Positions 24,692-39,300 of a DNA stretch of 46,271 nucleotides are shown piece by piece. The notes under the pieces were generated by a model. The model was given only the letters and a program-made list of their open reading frames with translations, had not been told where the DNA came from and ran no database searches. Made by a program: the position numbers and the translations under genes. Every line of letters starts with the position of its first letter. Positions within the stretch are counted from its first letter, which is position 1. The stretch covers positions 1 to 46,271 of IMG/VR virus record IMGVR_UViG_3300037042_001023. One strand, written 5' to 3'. Origin of the DNA: a virus.

Positions 24692-27328
24692 ATGGCTTCA
24701 TACACAGACACAGTCCCTAAGTTTAATCCCTACGTGAAACAATTACCTCTTGAGGCAATGGTTGAAGTTGGTATGTACAAACAACAAAAGTACGATGAGG
24801 GAATACAGAAAATACAAACTAACATTGATAATGTTGCAGGATTAGATGTTCACAATGATGTGGATAAAGCATATCTGCAATCTAAACTTAATCAACTTGG
24901 TAATGATCTTAGAACAGTTGCTGCTGGTGACTTCTCTAATTTTCAATTAGTTAATTCAGTAAATGGAATGACTAGTCAAATAGCTAGAGATCCTAATGTA
25001 CAGAATGCTATATCTTCCACTGCATATCTTAGAAAACAACAAGCTAGAAAAGAGAAAGCTATACAAGAAGGTAAGTCTTCTCCAGAGAATGAATGGTGGT
25101 TTAACAGTGAAGTTAATAGGTATTCAGAATCAACAAAACCTGGAGAAATTTTCAATGGTCAATACATTGAGTATAAAGATGTAGACAAGAAACTTAGAGG
25201 TCTTGCTGGAGATTTACAAAAAGCTGGATTTGATGTTTCCACTGACAATCCTTGGATAAGAGATAATGCTGGAAGAGATGTATATTTTAATCCTGATGGA
25301 ACTCGATCATCAGATGGTTCTAAAGGAGGAACTCGTAAGTATGATATGGTGATGCTCACTACAAAGATAAAAGGTATAGGAGCAGAAAAAATATTAAATA
25401 ACTTTTATGATGGTCTTGATGAAGGAGATAAAAGACAATTAAATATTACAGCACAATATCATTACAGAGGATCTACTCCTATCACATTTCAGAATGATAT
25501 CATTAAAACATATAATGAGAAGAAAAAAATATATTCTGATGCTATTGTTGATGCCACTGTAAAACTAGCAACAGGAGATTACACTCCAGAAGAAAAAACA
25601 TCTCTTCAAAATCAAATAACTAAAGCAAAAGAGTTAGTTTATGAAGGAGGATTTGATAAGCAAATGAATGAAGATATGGCTGGTGTTGATACAGAAGCTG
25701 AATCAACTGCTTACAAATATAAAATCTATACACAAACATATTTAACCAATCTTGCTAGAGATCTTTCTAATGAAAGTAAGTCTATAGAGTATAAAGCCAA
25801 TCCTGGAAAACAGGCGATGTTAGAACAGAAAAAGTTTGAGTTTGATATACAGAAAGAAAGACAAAGAGAAAAAGAATGGCAAGCAAAATTTAAACTTGAG
25901 GTAAAAGATGATTTAAGAAAAGATGAAGAAGCTGCAAGAAAAAGAAAAGAAGATGTTACATTACAACCAATTGTATCTACTGAAAAAATATCAACAGATT
26001 TTACTAAATATGGAATAGATGATTTAGAAAAAGATATAGATCTTGTAGCTGTAGGTTTAACTCAAACAACAAATAAACTTGCTCTTCTTTTAAATCCTAA
26101 TGCTAAAACACCACAAGAGAAAAAAGATGCTGTAGCTTCTGCTAATACACTGTATGAAACATATAGACGTAATCCTTATAACATAACAGACAATAGACAG
26201 AGACAGCTATTAGAACAAATGGATAATTTAGATAATAAACAATATAAATTATTAAATAAAAAAAATGCTGCAAATATAGCAGGTGCTGATTTCAGAAAAG
26301 AATCAGAAGATGTTATAAATAAACAACCTGGTATAAAACTTGGAGAAAAACTATATTCTGCAAAAGATTTATTTGATTTTCAAGATGTTTCTAGTAAATT
26401 TATTATTAGAAACAAAGGTAGAATTACAAGTATGGGACCTTCACCAGATGATGTTTATATGTCACCTAATGTATTAAAAGAATACAAGGGAACAAAAAAT
26501 TATCCTCTTGCATTAGCTTTATATAAATCTTACAATAATGAAAAATTATCTCAAGGTGAAAAATTAATTGTAAATCAAATGCAAGTTAATAGAAAAAATA
26601 CAACTCAACAAGTTAGAGAATTAGTAAGACAACAAAAAGAAGCAGAATCTAAAACTATATATGATCTTAGTCCTGAGTTTCAACAAATGAATATTCAATT
26701 GAATCCTGATAATAAGAGAGACATGAATGTTGTTGATCAAATTATAGGACTAAAGACAAAAGATTATAATGATCGTGGAGCATTAAATTCAGAAAAACCT
26801 AATGATTTTAATCCTGCAACTATTGCAACAATGAAAGCAGATGGTAAAACCCCTGGACATACATATATTAAAAATAATGATGGAAGTGCTACATTAGTAA
26901 TTACAGGTGGAGAGGCTGTTCAAAAGATTCCTTTAACTGCTACAGAGTTTAGAAATTGGGCACCAGATTATTCTTATGTTAATCCAATGTCAGATGTTAT
27001 TTATTCTGTACAATCTAATAAAAATAAAACAACAAATAAAGCAAGTATACCAGATGGTGCTACAGCTAGATATACAGGATACAGTCCGTTACTTCCTGGA
27101 TTTAATAATACAAAAATAGCTCCTAGAGTTAGAATGGATATAGAAGGATCTCCTGATAATACTGGAAATGCAGATACAGATGTTTTCCAAGCTAGACTTT
27201 ATTATTATAATAATCGTAAAGAATGGAAAGATGAAGTGTTGAATTCAGGAGGATATGTGAATGCTACTAATTTACAAATTCTTTTAAGTCAGACAGGTCA
27301 AAAAACAATAGAAACTTTATTCAAATAA
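24692..27328 (+). CDS. Virion cargo / DNA ejection protein
   Basis: 878 residues from the ATG at 24692; starts further upstream overlap the promoter and inverted repeat and lack the family's usual beginning. The N-terminus (VPKFNPYVKQLPLEAMVEVGMYKQQKYDEG) is typical of internal ejection proteins in Bacteroidetes phages. The first ~150 residues are helical, followed by a mixed region (NPDGTRSSDGSKGGTRKYDMV), a long charged helical stretch (~385-430, KQAMLEQKKFEFDIQKERQREKEWQ region) that may form a coiled coil, and a C-terminal domain ending in GYVNATNLQILLSQTGQ. No catalytic motif was found. The next gene, the polymerase, starts four bases after its stop. Confidence 0.65.
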   Translation: MASYTDTVPKFNPYVKQLPLEAMVEVGMYKQQKYDEGIQKIQTNIDNVAGLDVHNDVDKAYLQSKLNQLGNDLRTVAAGDFSNFQLVNSVNGMTSQIARDPNVQNAISSTAYLRKQQARKEKAIQEGKSSPENEWWFNSEVNRYSESTKPGEIFNGQYIEYKDVDKKLRGLAGDLQKAGFDVSTDNPWIRDNAGRDVYFNPDGTRSSDGSKGGTRKYDMVMLTTKIKGIGAEKILNNFYDGLDEGDKRQLNITAQYHYRGSTPITFQNDIIKTYNEKKKIYSDAIVDATVKLATGDYTPEEKTSLQNQITKAKELVYEGGFDKQMNEDMAGVDTEAESTAYKYKIYTQTYLTNLARDLSNESKSIEYKANPGKQAMLEQKKFEFDIQKERQREKEWQAKFKLEVKDDLRKDEEAARKRKEDVTLQPIVSTEKISTDFTKYGIDDLEKDIDLVAVGLTQTTNKLALLLNPNAKTPQEKKDAVASANTLYETYRRNPYNITDNRQRQLLEQMDNLDNKQYKLLNKKNAANIAGADFRKESEDVINKQPGIKLGEKLYSAKDLFDFQDVSSKFIIRNKGRITSMGPSPDDVYMSPNVLKEYKGTKNYPLALALYKSYNNEKLSQGEKLIVNQMQVNRKNTTQQVRELVRQQKEAESKTIYDLSPEFQQMNIQLNPDNKRDMNVVDQIIGLKTKDYNDRGALNSEKPNDFNPATIATMKADGKTPGHTYIKNNDGSATLVITGGEAVQKIPLTATEFRNWAPDYSYVNPMSDVIYSVQSNKNKTTNKASIPDGATARYTGYSPLLPGFNNTKIAPRVRMDIEGSPDNTGNADTDVFQARLYYYNNRKEWKDEVLNSGGYVNATNLQILLSQTGQKTIETLFK

Positions 27329-27331
27329 ATT

Positions 27332-30300
27332 ATGCCAATTTTTGATAATGAGCTTTTAGGTAATCAATCTAATAGAGAATATAGTGGACCAGATGTTGAC
27401 ATTAGTTCTTCTGGAGAAGCATTTAGAGAAATAGATTCTACAATAGGATTGGATATTCCTGGTCAGTTTGATAAACCTTTTGAAGGTATTACTGCTGATC
27501 AGGCTAGAACTTTTAAAGGAGCATCCATGCCTATGAATGTTAATTCTCCTTTTAGTGTAGTCTCTAAAAGTGAACTTCTTGAAAATCAACGTTATCCATT
27601 ATATGAAAGAGGTATTAATCTTGAAAACGTATATGGATTACAACAATCTGGATTAGAACAATTAGGAAATGGTCTTATTAAAATGGGAGCACTTGCATTA
27701 GGTTCATTTGGGCAATCGTTTGCTACAATTCCTAATACAGCTAAAGCTCTTAAAAATCTTGATCTTGCAGACCTTTCAAATCCTAATGGATATGAATCTT
27801 CTATTGATACATGGATGAAGAATGTAGAAAACTACTTTCCAAACTATGTAACAAACTATGAAAAATCAAGAGGACTTGCTACAGCTATTCCTTTTACTTA
27901 TGGATCAGCAAACTTCTGGGGAGATAAAATTCTAAAGAATTCAGGATTTATGGTGGGGGCAATTTCAGGTGCTATTGTTCAAGATGCTATAATAGGTGCT
28001 GCTACAGAAGGAATTGGAGCTATTCCATTAGTTGGTGTACAACTTGGTAAAGCTTCTTTATATTTGAATAAGTTATTTGCAGGTACCAATAAGGTTGATA
28101 AAGTGCTAGATCTTGCAAGAGCTGCTGGTAAATCTGAGCAAACATTAATGAACATTGAAAGACTTGGTCAGCTTGCTGCTGCTACAAAATTAAGTAATGG
28201 ATTTAGATATGGAATGTCTGTATATGGATCTGCTAGAACTGAAGCAGCTATTGAATCAAGAGAATCATATAGAACAATAAAAGAACAACTTACAGAGCAA
28301 TACAGGTTAGATAACTTTGGTGAAGAACCTTCGCCAGAAGCTATTACACAAATAGAAGAATATGCTACAGATGCTATGAATACTAGATTTGGTATTAACA
28401 TGGCTCTTTTAACTGTGTCTAATGCTGTACAGTTTGATAATGTATTTAAATCATTTACAGGAGCACAAAAAGGAATTACATCTTCTGCATTAAAAGATTT
28501 TGGTAGTGCAGGTAAAGTGGGTCTTAAAGAAGGAACTCTTGATACATTTGAAAGAAAAGTTCCAGAAACATTTTCTGGTAAAGCTTGGGAGTTTGTAAAA
28601 CCAAAAGCAATTAATGTTTTTACAGAAGGGGTGTATGAAGAGGGTGGACAGTTTGCTACACAAATAGGTGTAGAAGATTATTACACTAGAAAATATAAGA
28701 ATAAAGAGAGTTGGGATTTTGTTAAAGAAGCAATGACTTCTACTACTAAAGGACTGGCTGAACAGTTTGGTTCTTCTGCAGGAATAGAGAGTATGGTGAT
28801 TGGTGGTATTACAGCTGCTATCACTGGACCTATTGCAGATAGAGTTACAGGTAAATCAAAAGCAGATACTCAAAGACTTAACACTACACTTAACCTATTG
28901 AATCAATATGGAATGACAGGTGTACTTTCTAATAAGTATGAAGATACATCAAGAGGTGTTGAGATAGGAAAACAGATGAATGATGCTGTTAATTCTGGAA
29001 ACATTTTTAAATATAAAAACTTAAAATCTGATATGTTCTTTGGATTTGTAAACTCAAGAATTCCAATTGGAATGCATGATGTTACAATAGAACAATTGAA
29101 CATGTTGAAAGATCTTCCTAAAGCAGAGTTTGAGAAAACATTTGGTATGGACTTCAGTAGTTCAAACAAAAGCACTGTGAATGAATATGTTAATGCTTTA
29201 ATAGATAAAGCTAACAACATTAATGATGTATCAACATCTATCAATTCAACTTTTAATAATCCTTACAATAGAATAATAGATCCTAAGACAGCTGATCAAA
29301 GAGTTGAAGCTTTGAAGTATGGTATGTTTGAGAACTGGAAAACAGATCTTGCAAACTTCTCTTATGTTCAACAAGATTCTGCTGATAGGATAGCAGAAAT
29401 ACAAACATCTATATCACAAGTAAATCCACTTCTTACAAATGATCTATTAACATTAACAAGTAGTGAGAATGGATTAAAAGAATTGAGTGAGTCTTATGAA
29501 CAAAAAGCAAATCAATTAAGTGAATCTCTTGCTAATTTATCTCCTGCTGAGAGAACAGCTAAACGTGATGAGATTAAAAAACTTAGAACTCTATCTGAGA
29601 AGATAAGTATTGCTTTAAATTCTAAAAATATTGATCCTAAGTTATTCAATGAGTTAATTAATTTTGAATTAGTTAATCAGGATTTTTCTCAACCTAACAC
29701 TTTAAGAATAGATGAAACATCAGGACTTACAACTTATGCTGAAGACTTAAATAAAATAGAAGCTAGAAAAAAAGGAGCTGCTGACAAGTTTGATTATCTT
29801 TCTACAGAAGAAGGGTTTAATAAATATTTTAAACAAGCAGAAGATATTGCTAATGAAGAAGTTTCTTTAGAAGATTTAAATAAAGGAACAGCACAACCTT
29901 CGTTTGTTAATGAAGATAAAGAAAAAGAAAAATTAGAAGTTGGTAGAGAGTATGAGGTGAGAGCTACAAAGAAAGCTTCTATCAAAAAGATTGCTGATGA
30001 TAGATATCAAGTAACATCTCCTGATGGAACTGTGTCTTTTCATAAGACAAGAAAAGAAGCTGTAGAGGAATCTAAAGACTTAACTGATGAGAACACTAAC
30101 CTATCTAAGGTGAAAGTGTTAGGATTGAATGATGATGGTACAGTGAAGGTGGAGGATGTTAATGGAGATATATTAAACATCGATCCTAAAAGACTTAGAG
30201 GATACAAAAGACTTGAAACAAACCAAGAGAAGTTACAAAAGAATAAAGAAGACATAGCTAGAGAACAAACAGATCTTGAACATAATTCAGGAACTATTGC

Positions 30301-33300
30301 TTCAGTGAGTTCAGAAGCGGCAGAGACTATTAAAGAATCACGTCTTCCAGATGCTTCAATATTATTTCTTTCTAGTTCATCAGCATCAGAAGAAGATAAT
30401 CCTACAGTAGCAGTTGCTCCATTTATTACAAACTCAAGAGAGTTTTTAAATAATGTTGCAGGTATGTCTAATAGATCTAAACTAAGATCTATATTAATTA
30501 CATCTAAACAAGCTGAAGGATTACAACTTGATGGAATAGTTCAGATGTCTTATGAGAAAGATCCTTCTACTAGTATTGATTCTATTGAAGAAGTTAATAA
30601 TATTAATTCTGGATGGGTTGCACAAGTATTTGTGGAACAAGATGTAGATGGTTTATTCTTTGTAGATAAAAACGGAAATAGAATTGGTAAAGTGGGTGAA
30701 GCAGGAACTGATCTTAATAAGATTATATTCCAAACAATGCGTACAACATCTTTATTTAATAGATCAGGACAACCTAGATATAGACAAGAACAAAAAGCTG
30801 AAGCTGAGGCTTACTCAAGAGCTTGGGGTGAATATAGAAAATCATTATTTGAAGCTGGAGCTACAGAGTTTCCTACATTTGAATTCTCTGTATCAAAAGG
30901 ACTTCCTATTGAATTAAGAGATGCTAATGGTCTTAAAGAAAAGAATCATGTTGGTGGTATATTAATTGATGAATCTCTTATTACTAACCAAGCAAACTTA
31001 ATTGTTATTCCTACAACAGGAACTATTGTTAATAGTCAAGGTGAGATACAAAAAACACCTGTTGGAGTTCCTTTATTACAATACGGAGATAATATTTCAT
31101 TCTTAAACAATAGAATGTTTAATGATAGAGAAGCAGCTGGTGTATATGAAGTGATTAAAAGACTTGCTGATGCTGCTGTAGAACAAGCTACCACAGGACA
31201 AAGAGTAACATTAAACAGACAGTTTACAACATTCTTACAGAATGTATTATATTGGAAGTCAAAAGATGAGACAACTTCTCCTAATCAAATACGTATTGAT
31301 ACTGAATCAATGAGTTTAAAACTTGGTAATAACAGTTACCCATTATCAGATATAACTCAATATGAAGCAGAAATAAAAGAACACTTAACTGAGAAAGCAT
31401 ATATCAGTCTTAATAATAAAACATTAACTGATTTTGCACAAGCTCCATTTGAGGAGTGGTACATTAATCAAGCTGGTGAGTTTGTATCTAGTAAATGGGC
31501 AAACTACCAAACATTCTTATTATCTAATAAATATCCTAGTGGTCAAGCTAGACCTATGGGTGATACTCCTTTGTCTACATCTATAGCTAAGCCTACTCCA
31601 GCAAAACCTTATTCTTTTAAACAAAGATATTCTACAATAGCAGAACCAGATAACTTCAATGTACAAGTGATTACACCTGTACAGAAAGCTAAAGAAGAAG
31701 CTCCTGCTGGAACAAATGTTTATCAATTAGGAAACTATGTAATTGGTAATAAAACACCAAATACATTCCCTCTTCAAAATGGTGATGTACAATTTACAGC
31801 AGAAGAAGATGCTGAAGGTAATTTTAATGTAGAGGTTGAGAGCAATGAAACAACTGCAAAACTTCTTGAAGATAAACCTACATTTGAAAAGATTAAAGGA
31901 GCACTAAAAGCAGCTAATAGATTTGATGCTTCTATTCCTTTAGAAGAAGAAGAGAAATATATTACAGATTATTTAGCTCTTAGAATTTCAGCAGAGTTAA
32001 ATAAATTAAAATCAGAAGCTCCTACACAAGTAGCTCCAGTAGCTGAAGAAAAGACAACTGATAAACCAGTTATTAATATTTATTGGGGTAGTCCTGAGAG
32101 TTCTACTAATACTAAAGTATTATCTAATTTGGCCCCACGTAAATTTATTTATCAAGATAAAGAATATGGAAGTGTAGAACATGCTTATCAAACTTTAAAA
32201 TCTGGAAGTTTTGATCAAGTTACATATGATAAATATGTAAAAGCAGGTGGTTATGGAACTAAGATAAGAGGTAAAGCAGTAACTAAAGGATTTGATAATT
32301 TACAATTAATGAAAGATTTAGTTGTAGAATCATTTAAACAAAATCCAAATCAAGCTGCATTACTTTTAAATTATAGTAATTTTACCCATACTACTAATGA
32401 AATAATAGACAAGGCATTTTTAGATGGTATAAAACTTGCTCAAAATAATGCAGAACAAGCTGCATTAGAAACTCCTGTAGAAAAACCTACCACTCCTGTT
32501 CAGAAGAAACCAGGTGGTGATTTCAGAAAGGTGGGACTTAATGAGAATGAAAGAATGACAGAGGCTGAACTAGAATTGTTCAAAGAATGGCATGCAGAAA
32601 ATGTTCCTAACATTCCTTTTGAAGTGTTAGAAGATCTTATTGATACATATGATGGAGAGAAAGCTTGGGGTGTATTTGAAAATGGTATAGCTAAGTTTGT
32701 TAGAGGTGGATTAAGAGCTACAGAATATCATGAGATATTTGAAGGTATATATAAAGGTATGTTGTCTCAAGAAGAACAACAAGCTTTACTAGATGAGTTT
32801 AAATCTAAGTCTGGTACATTCACAGATAGAGCTTCTGGTAAGAAGATAAACTATGCAGATGCTACAGATCTACAAGCTAAAGAAAGAATAGCTGATGACT
32901 TCTCTGATTATAGAAAAGGTAAATTACCTGCTAGATCATTAGGAGAAAGAGTTCGTAATTTATTCAAAAGAATAATGGACTTCTTCAAATCATTTGTATC
33001 TAAACCATCTTTAAAAGAAAGTTTATTCAAATCAATTAATGAAGGTAAGTTCAAAGAAAGAACATTATCTGAAGAATCAATTAATCCATTCTCTGAATAT
33101 AGTAGAGTGTCACAACTATCTGCACAACAAGCTAATAACTTTGTACAAGATATGACAGCAAGAGCTGCTGGTATATTATTTAGAGAAGGAGATAAGAGTC
33201 TTTTATTTAATCCTGAAAGAATCACTGGAACAGAAATGTTTGGTAAGATTGAGGATATGCTTATTGAAGAAGGAAGAAGACAATTACTAAGTGATAAAAC

Positions 33301-36300
33301 ATTTGAAGATCTTAAACAACAAGTAAGAGATCAATTGCGTACAAGAGGTATCAACTTCAATGATGAAGAAGTACAAAACATTAATGATGAAGAAGCAAAT
33401 AAAAATGACTATGCTCCTGAACCATTTAAGTTAGATACTAAGAAGAATGCTTCACCTGCTGTTAAGTTTTTATGTTCCACATTAATTGAAAGAGAAGCTA
33501 CTAATCAAGAAAGTGCCATTACATTAAGCACTCCTCTTCAGTCTAAGCTTTCTAAAATGGTTATTGATGGTAATGAGATTGAAGGATATAAACTTATGAA
33601 CTTCAGTAGAGTGTTTGCTACATTATTAGATAAACTTTCTAATACATCTAGTGTTGGTGCATTCACAAATAAATTATTCAACCTAGCACAAGATGATGCT
33701 AATTATGTTAGTGTATTCCAAAAGGTGGGTGGTAAAGATAAAGTGGTTCCATTTAGTAAGTTCAATGATAATGACTGGAGATTGTTTATTGATTTCATAC
33801 AAACATTTGCTAGACAAAAACCAAATGCATTAATACAATATAAATCTGCTGATAGTGTTCACACAGGAGCTGCTAATTTATTTACAGCTACTCAACAAAC
33901 AGAAAAAGAATGGATGACAAACATTCAAACTTTAGCTAAAGGAGATGGAACTATTGTTAAATATACAAACAATAAATATGTAATAGATCAAGATGCACTT
34001 AAGGCTATGCCTATAAGAAAACCTAAACCAATGATAGCAATGTTAAATGCTATTGGTGTTACGTTTGATTATGATACATATGTTAAGTTAAAAGAAAACG
34101 ATAAACTTAAGTTTGCTAAACAAGTAGAAAGTATATATGGTTACTTTGGAAGTAATAATGATTTGATGAGCATCTCTGGTAAAACATTAGATGTTGGTGG
34201 ACCATTATCTACATTGGCTGAACTATATAACAAAGTGAACAATCCTTCACAAGAGAGTACATACTTTGGTGTAGAGAATCAACGTATTGGTGCTTTCTCT
34301 GAAAACAATACACCATCTGTATTTGAGAATGAGTTTAATGAAACAGCAAACATTGTTGAGTTAAAACAAAAAAGAACAGAACTTAATGATACATTCTCTA
34401 CAGGTAGTCAAGTGTTAAAGAAAGGTGGATTGTTCTATGATAAAAATGGAAACAAAATAAAAGACTTCAAAGTTTCTGTTATACAAGGAGAAGATAATCA
34501 AGATACTGATAAAGGAACCTCTACATCTAAATTAACAATAGGTGATAGATTTACAATGGAGATTAATCAAAACCTTAATGGTAACTATTATATTCTTATC
34601 CCTGCAGATGGATCTACAGAATGGATGATGAACCTTGGTAACAATGTTTCATTTGATTCTATAGCAAAAAACTCTTATAAAGAAATCAATTCTATATTTA
34701 AAGGATATTTAATGGATGACATTAACTTAGCTTTAGATTATTCAAATAGAGAGAAGCTATTAAATGTTGGTGGTAAAGCAAAAGAGTTACGTTTCTTTAA
34801 AGATATCCTTGCACCTAAAGATTTAGAAGCAATCAATGAAATGATTGAGGATGGAAGAACTCTTGAAGATATTACAGCATATGTAAATGAAAACATATCT
34901 GATATTAATAATTCTGTAAAAGAATTTATTAGTAATATGACTGTAGGAACAATGGATATTCTTAAAGCAAATGATAAAATTAATCCAATAGGAGAAGATA
35001 CATATGCTTATCAAGATCTTGATGATAACTTCCTTAAAGCTGAATCATTAAATAAAAATAACTTATCTAATAAGGATGTAAATAATATTCTTACATATGC
35101 TAATGTTAATTACATTATTGCTAATATAGAATTCCATAAAATATTATTTGGTGATCCATATCAATTTGCTGTTAAGAAAAATGGTGCATTAGATGAAACT
35201 AAACGTATCAAGTCTTTCCTATCTCCAAGAAGAACAACATTTGATAGTGCTGAATACAATACATACTTAAATAATAATGTAAACAATGCTAATGGTATTC
35301 AGTTAAAAGAAAATGATCCTGGATATCATTTACATAAATCTCACACTGATACAATCACTGTGAAAGATATTAAAGTGGCAGGTAGTCTTTCTGCTATCAA
35401 TGAATTGTATGGAGATACAAATGAAGCAGATGCTGTTTCATGGTTAATGGATACAACATACAGAGAGATTAAACTTAAGAATAGACAATGGGATTTACAA
35501 GGTGTAGAAGAAAAATGGTTCCAATGGGAAATGGCTTACACAAGACAAAATCTTCCTGGGTATGAATATACTAGTGAAGCTTTAAGAACTAGTGATACTA
35601 AGTTAATGGAAACTGATCGTCCTAAATATACAACAGAGATATTAAAACCTATTGTATCTGGAAACAAAGCAAACAAGAATAACTTTGATCTTGTATTAGA
35701 CAAGTTCTCTCAAGTGCCTATCTACTATAGTATGGTGAAAGGAACTAACCTTGAGAAGCTATATGTTCAAATGAAGAAACAAGGGATAGGTTATGCTATT
35801 GTTGAATCAGGTAGAAAGGTAGGAGCACAAGAGTTACACAGTCTTTATAATGGAGATGGTTCATTTAATAATGAAGCTTTCTCTGATGCATCTATTGTGC
35901 AGGTTCCTTGGAAAGCTTATGGTATTCAAGTGGAGACAACTACTACTGATAATAAATCACAAACTACTAGAGGATCTCAGATTACTAAGATTGCAAGTAT
36001 AGATTTATTTGACAATGGTGTTCCAACAAGTCCTAGAGCTGCAGAAGAATACAAACGTAATACAGATCTTCTTAATGCAATGCATCAAAATGCATACAAT
36101 GAACTTCTTAACAATTTAGGATTGGAAGATCTTAATAATGGTTTTGTAATGAAGAATGGTAGAAACGTATCTGAAACATTGATGAGAGAGATGATGAGAA
36201 GAGAAGTTTCTAATAATACAAAACAAACCATCAAGCTTAATACTGAAGACCAGTTCATGATTCCATTTGAAGCTTCTCCTTCTTATGTACAGATTAGAAG

Positions 36301-39300
36301 TATTCTTTATTCAATGATTGATAAAGCTATTGGTTCTCCTAAAGTGAGTGGTGGATCACATGTACAAATGCCTGCAACAATGCTTGAGTCTATGACTAAA
36401 GGTAGAAGTATTGCTATGAAGAACAAGGAAGGTGTTTGGGAGAAGATAACTAAAGAGAAGTATGAAACATTAACTAGTGAAGAAAAAGCTGGTGTAATGC
36501 TTACAGATGATAGTCTTAAGTTCTATACTAAAGAACAACCATATTGTGAAATATTACTTCCTCACTGGTTTAAAGATAAATTCAAAAACAAATTCAAAAC
36601 AGATAAAGAGTTATTAAAATATCTAAATGGTACAGAAGAAGGAAGATCAATTCTCTCTGGTATTGGATTTAGAATTCCTACACAAGCTCTTTCTTCTGCT
36701 GAGGTGTTTAGAGTGAAAGGGTTCCTTCCATCATATATGGGAGCTACAGTGGTAGTACCTTCAGAAATCACTACTAAATCTGGATCGGATTTTGATATTG
36801 ATAAGTTAAATATGTATCTTAAGTCTGTATACGCAGATAGAACAGGTAACATTAAACTTGTTAAGTTACAGGGTAATGAAGAGAATACAAAAGAATTCTT
36901 TGGTAAAGTGTTTGATGACACCCTTGGTGTTAAACAAATGAAGAAAGCTGATCTTCTAGAAGCATTAGATATTGTTGTTTATGGATTAGAAGATCCTAAA
37001 GGATTACTTAATGTATATGGAGATTATATCAAATCTAAAGAAGAGCAATATGAAAACCCATATGAGTTCAGAGATTTAATTGAGAAAGATCTTAACAAGC
37101 TGACAGACATAAACTTACAAGCTGAATTACGTTCTGAGTATGTAAAAGATATGTACAAGAAAGCTTTAGAGAATGAATACTATGATAGTCTTGAAAAACT
37201 TCTTACACTTCCTGAAAATTTTGAAAGACTTATAACTCCTATAGATGATGCAGGATTAAAAGATGTTGCTGAAGAACTTGATGGACTAAGAGGAATGGAT
37301 GAAAATAAAATTCCAAATAGAATTCTTAATAGAAACTATATGACCAATTTAAGAAACTCATTCCTTATGGGTAAACGATGGGTTGGTGTTGTAGCTGTAA
37401 ATATTACAAATCTTTCATTAAGACAGAAGATACAATCATATGTTGATCCTGCTAAGTTCTCTCTTCTATCTGAAGAAGATCAAGAACTATTAGGTGATGG
37501 AAGCGTTGTGTTAAAACATAACACTACAAAGGTGAATGGTGTAGATAGAATATCTTTAGGTGGTACAAGAACTGCTGATGGATCTAATCAATTAATATCT
37601 AATAGACTTTCTGGATATGCAACTGCTGTAGTGGATGTAGCTAAGGATGACTTTATCACACGTATAATTCAATCAAATCTTGTTATTGGAACATTCATGT
37701 TCTTAGAGAATATTGGTGCAGGACAACAGTCTATATTCTTTTTAAACCAACCAATCATTTCAGAATACTTAAGAATTGTAAATGCTAATAATTCTTCTAA
37801 TCTTTTTTATGAAGATAACATTAATTATGCTAAATCATTATTCCCTTCAACAAAAGAAGAGATGGACAATGCTGTTATAAATGTAGATGGATTAAAAGGT
37901 AATATATCTAAATATGCTACTAGTAAATTAACTCCAAAAGAGAATGGTGAACAACAAGCTATTCTTAAAGAGTTCTTGAAATATGCTAAGATGGCTGAAT
38001 TTAATTTTGATTTCACACAAGCTACAAACTATGATACAAGTAGATTTGGATCTGGAGATATGTTTGCAAGAAAACAATGGCAAACAGAAAAAGCTAATGA
38101 TGTAAACATTATTTCTTCTGCAAAAGAAATTCTTGATAATACATTCCTTGGTAACCAATCAAAACTTCTTTCTGCATCTATGCAAGCAATGGGAGCTATA
38201 TTCAAATTAGAGCAAGACCATCTTAGAATTATTACAGAAGATATAATGAAGACCTATGGTAAGAATAAATATCTTAGTATAGATAACTTTAATAAGATAT
38301 CTAACAAAGCTAAAATGGCATTCTTAGATTACATTATACAAACTAAAACAGGAGTGAATGGTAAAACAGAAGATCTTCTTGTTAATGCAAAAACATCTGT
38401 TGCTAACAGATTAGAAGTTGCTAAAGAGAAATATCCTGAAATACAATTGTTAAAAGACCTACAAGTGGTACCTTCTGTTAGAGAGAACGGAGCTAAGAGT
38501 GTTGAACTTAGAGCTAACATCAAAGATGCGTATGATGAAGATCTTTATGTAGATATGATGAGAGAACTTAGAGATTATAATGCTGAGACAAAAGTGTTAT
38601 ATGAACAACTTATATCATTAGCTATCTTACAAGGAAGTTATCAATCAGCTATATCTATTAAGAATATTATTCCTATTGAAGACTATGCTGATATAGTGGC
38701 TCCTGTTGTAAACTCTATTTCTTCTGATGAAACATTACAAGCATTTGTTGATGGAATGTTCCAAAGAAATAACTTTGATGATCCATTCATTATGCCTAGA
38801 GTTACACCTTTCTTTAAACCGAAGAGTGGAAATGTAGCTCAAGCAATGGCACAAATGATTGATCCAAGTGTTCAGATTGGTTACTACTCTTCTTCTTTCC
38901 CAGAAATTAAATCATTAAATCTTCAAGCAATAGATAGACAAGTGTTAGTGATTGGAGATAAGTATAATCAAAAAGCTATGAACAGTGACTATGTTGCTGT
39001 ACCTAGAGTGGTGAAATTGAAAAGTGGTGTAAGAATTGATGTGCTAACTGGTAACACAGTTACTGCTGCTAACTACGCTGCTAGAAAGAAAAAAGGTGAC
39101 TACTCATTAAATGATGTACTTGGATATAAAAGAGTGTTCGTAGCTCCAGGAGTACCATTAAGAATACCAGATAAAAAAGGATTTCCACAATCTGTATATA
39201 AACTAATCAATCTTTATGGAGATGGTAATAGAGCTACAGAGAACTACACAGACTTCAGACCTTCTGTAATTGACAATGGTACATTGAAAACAACAAGAGA

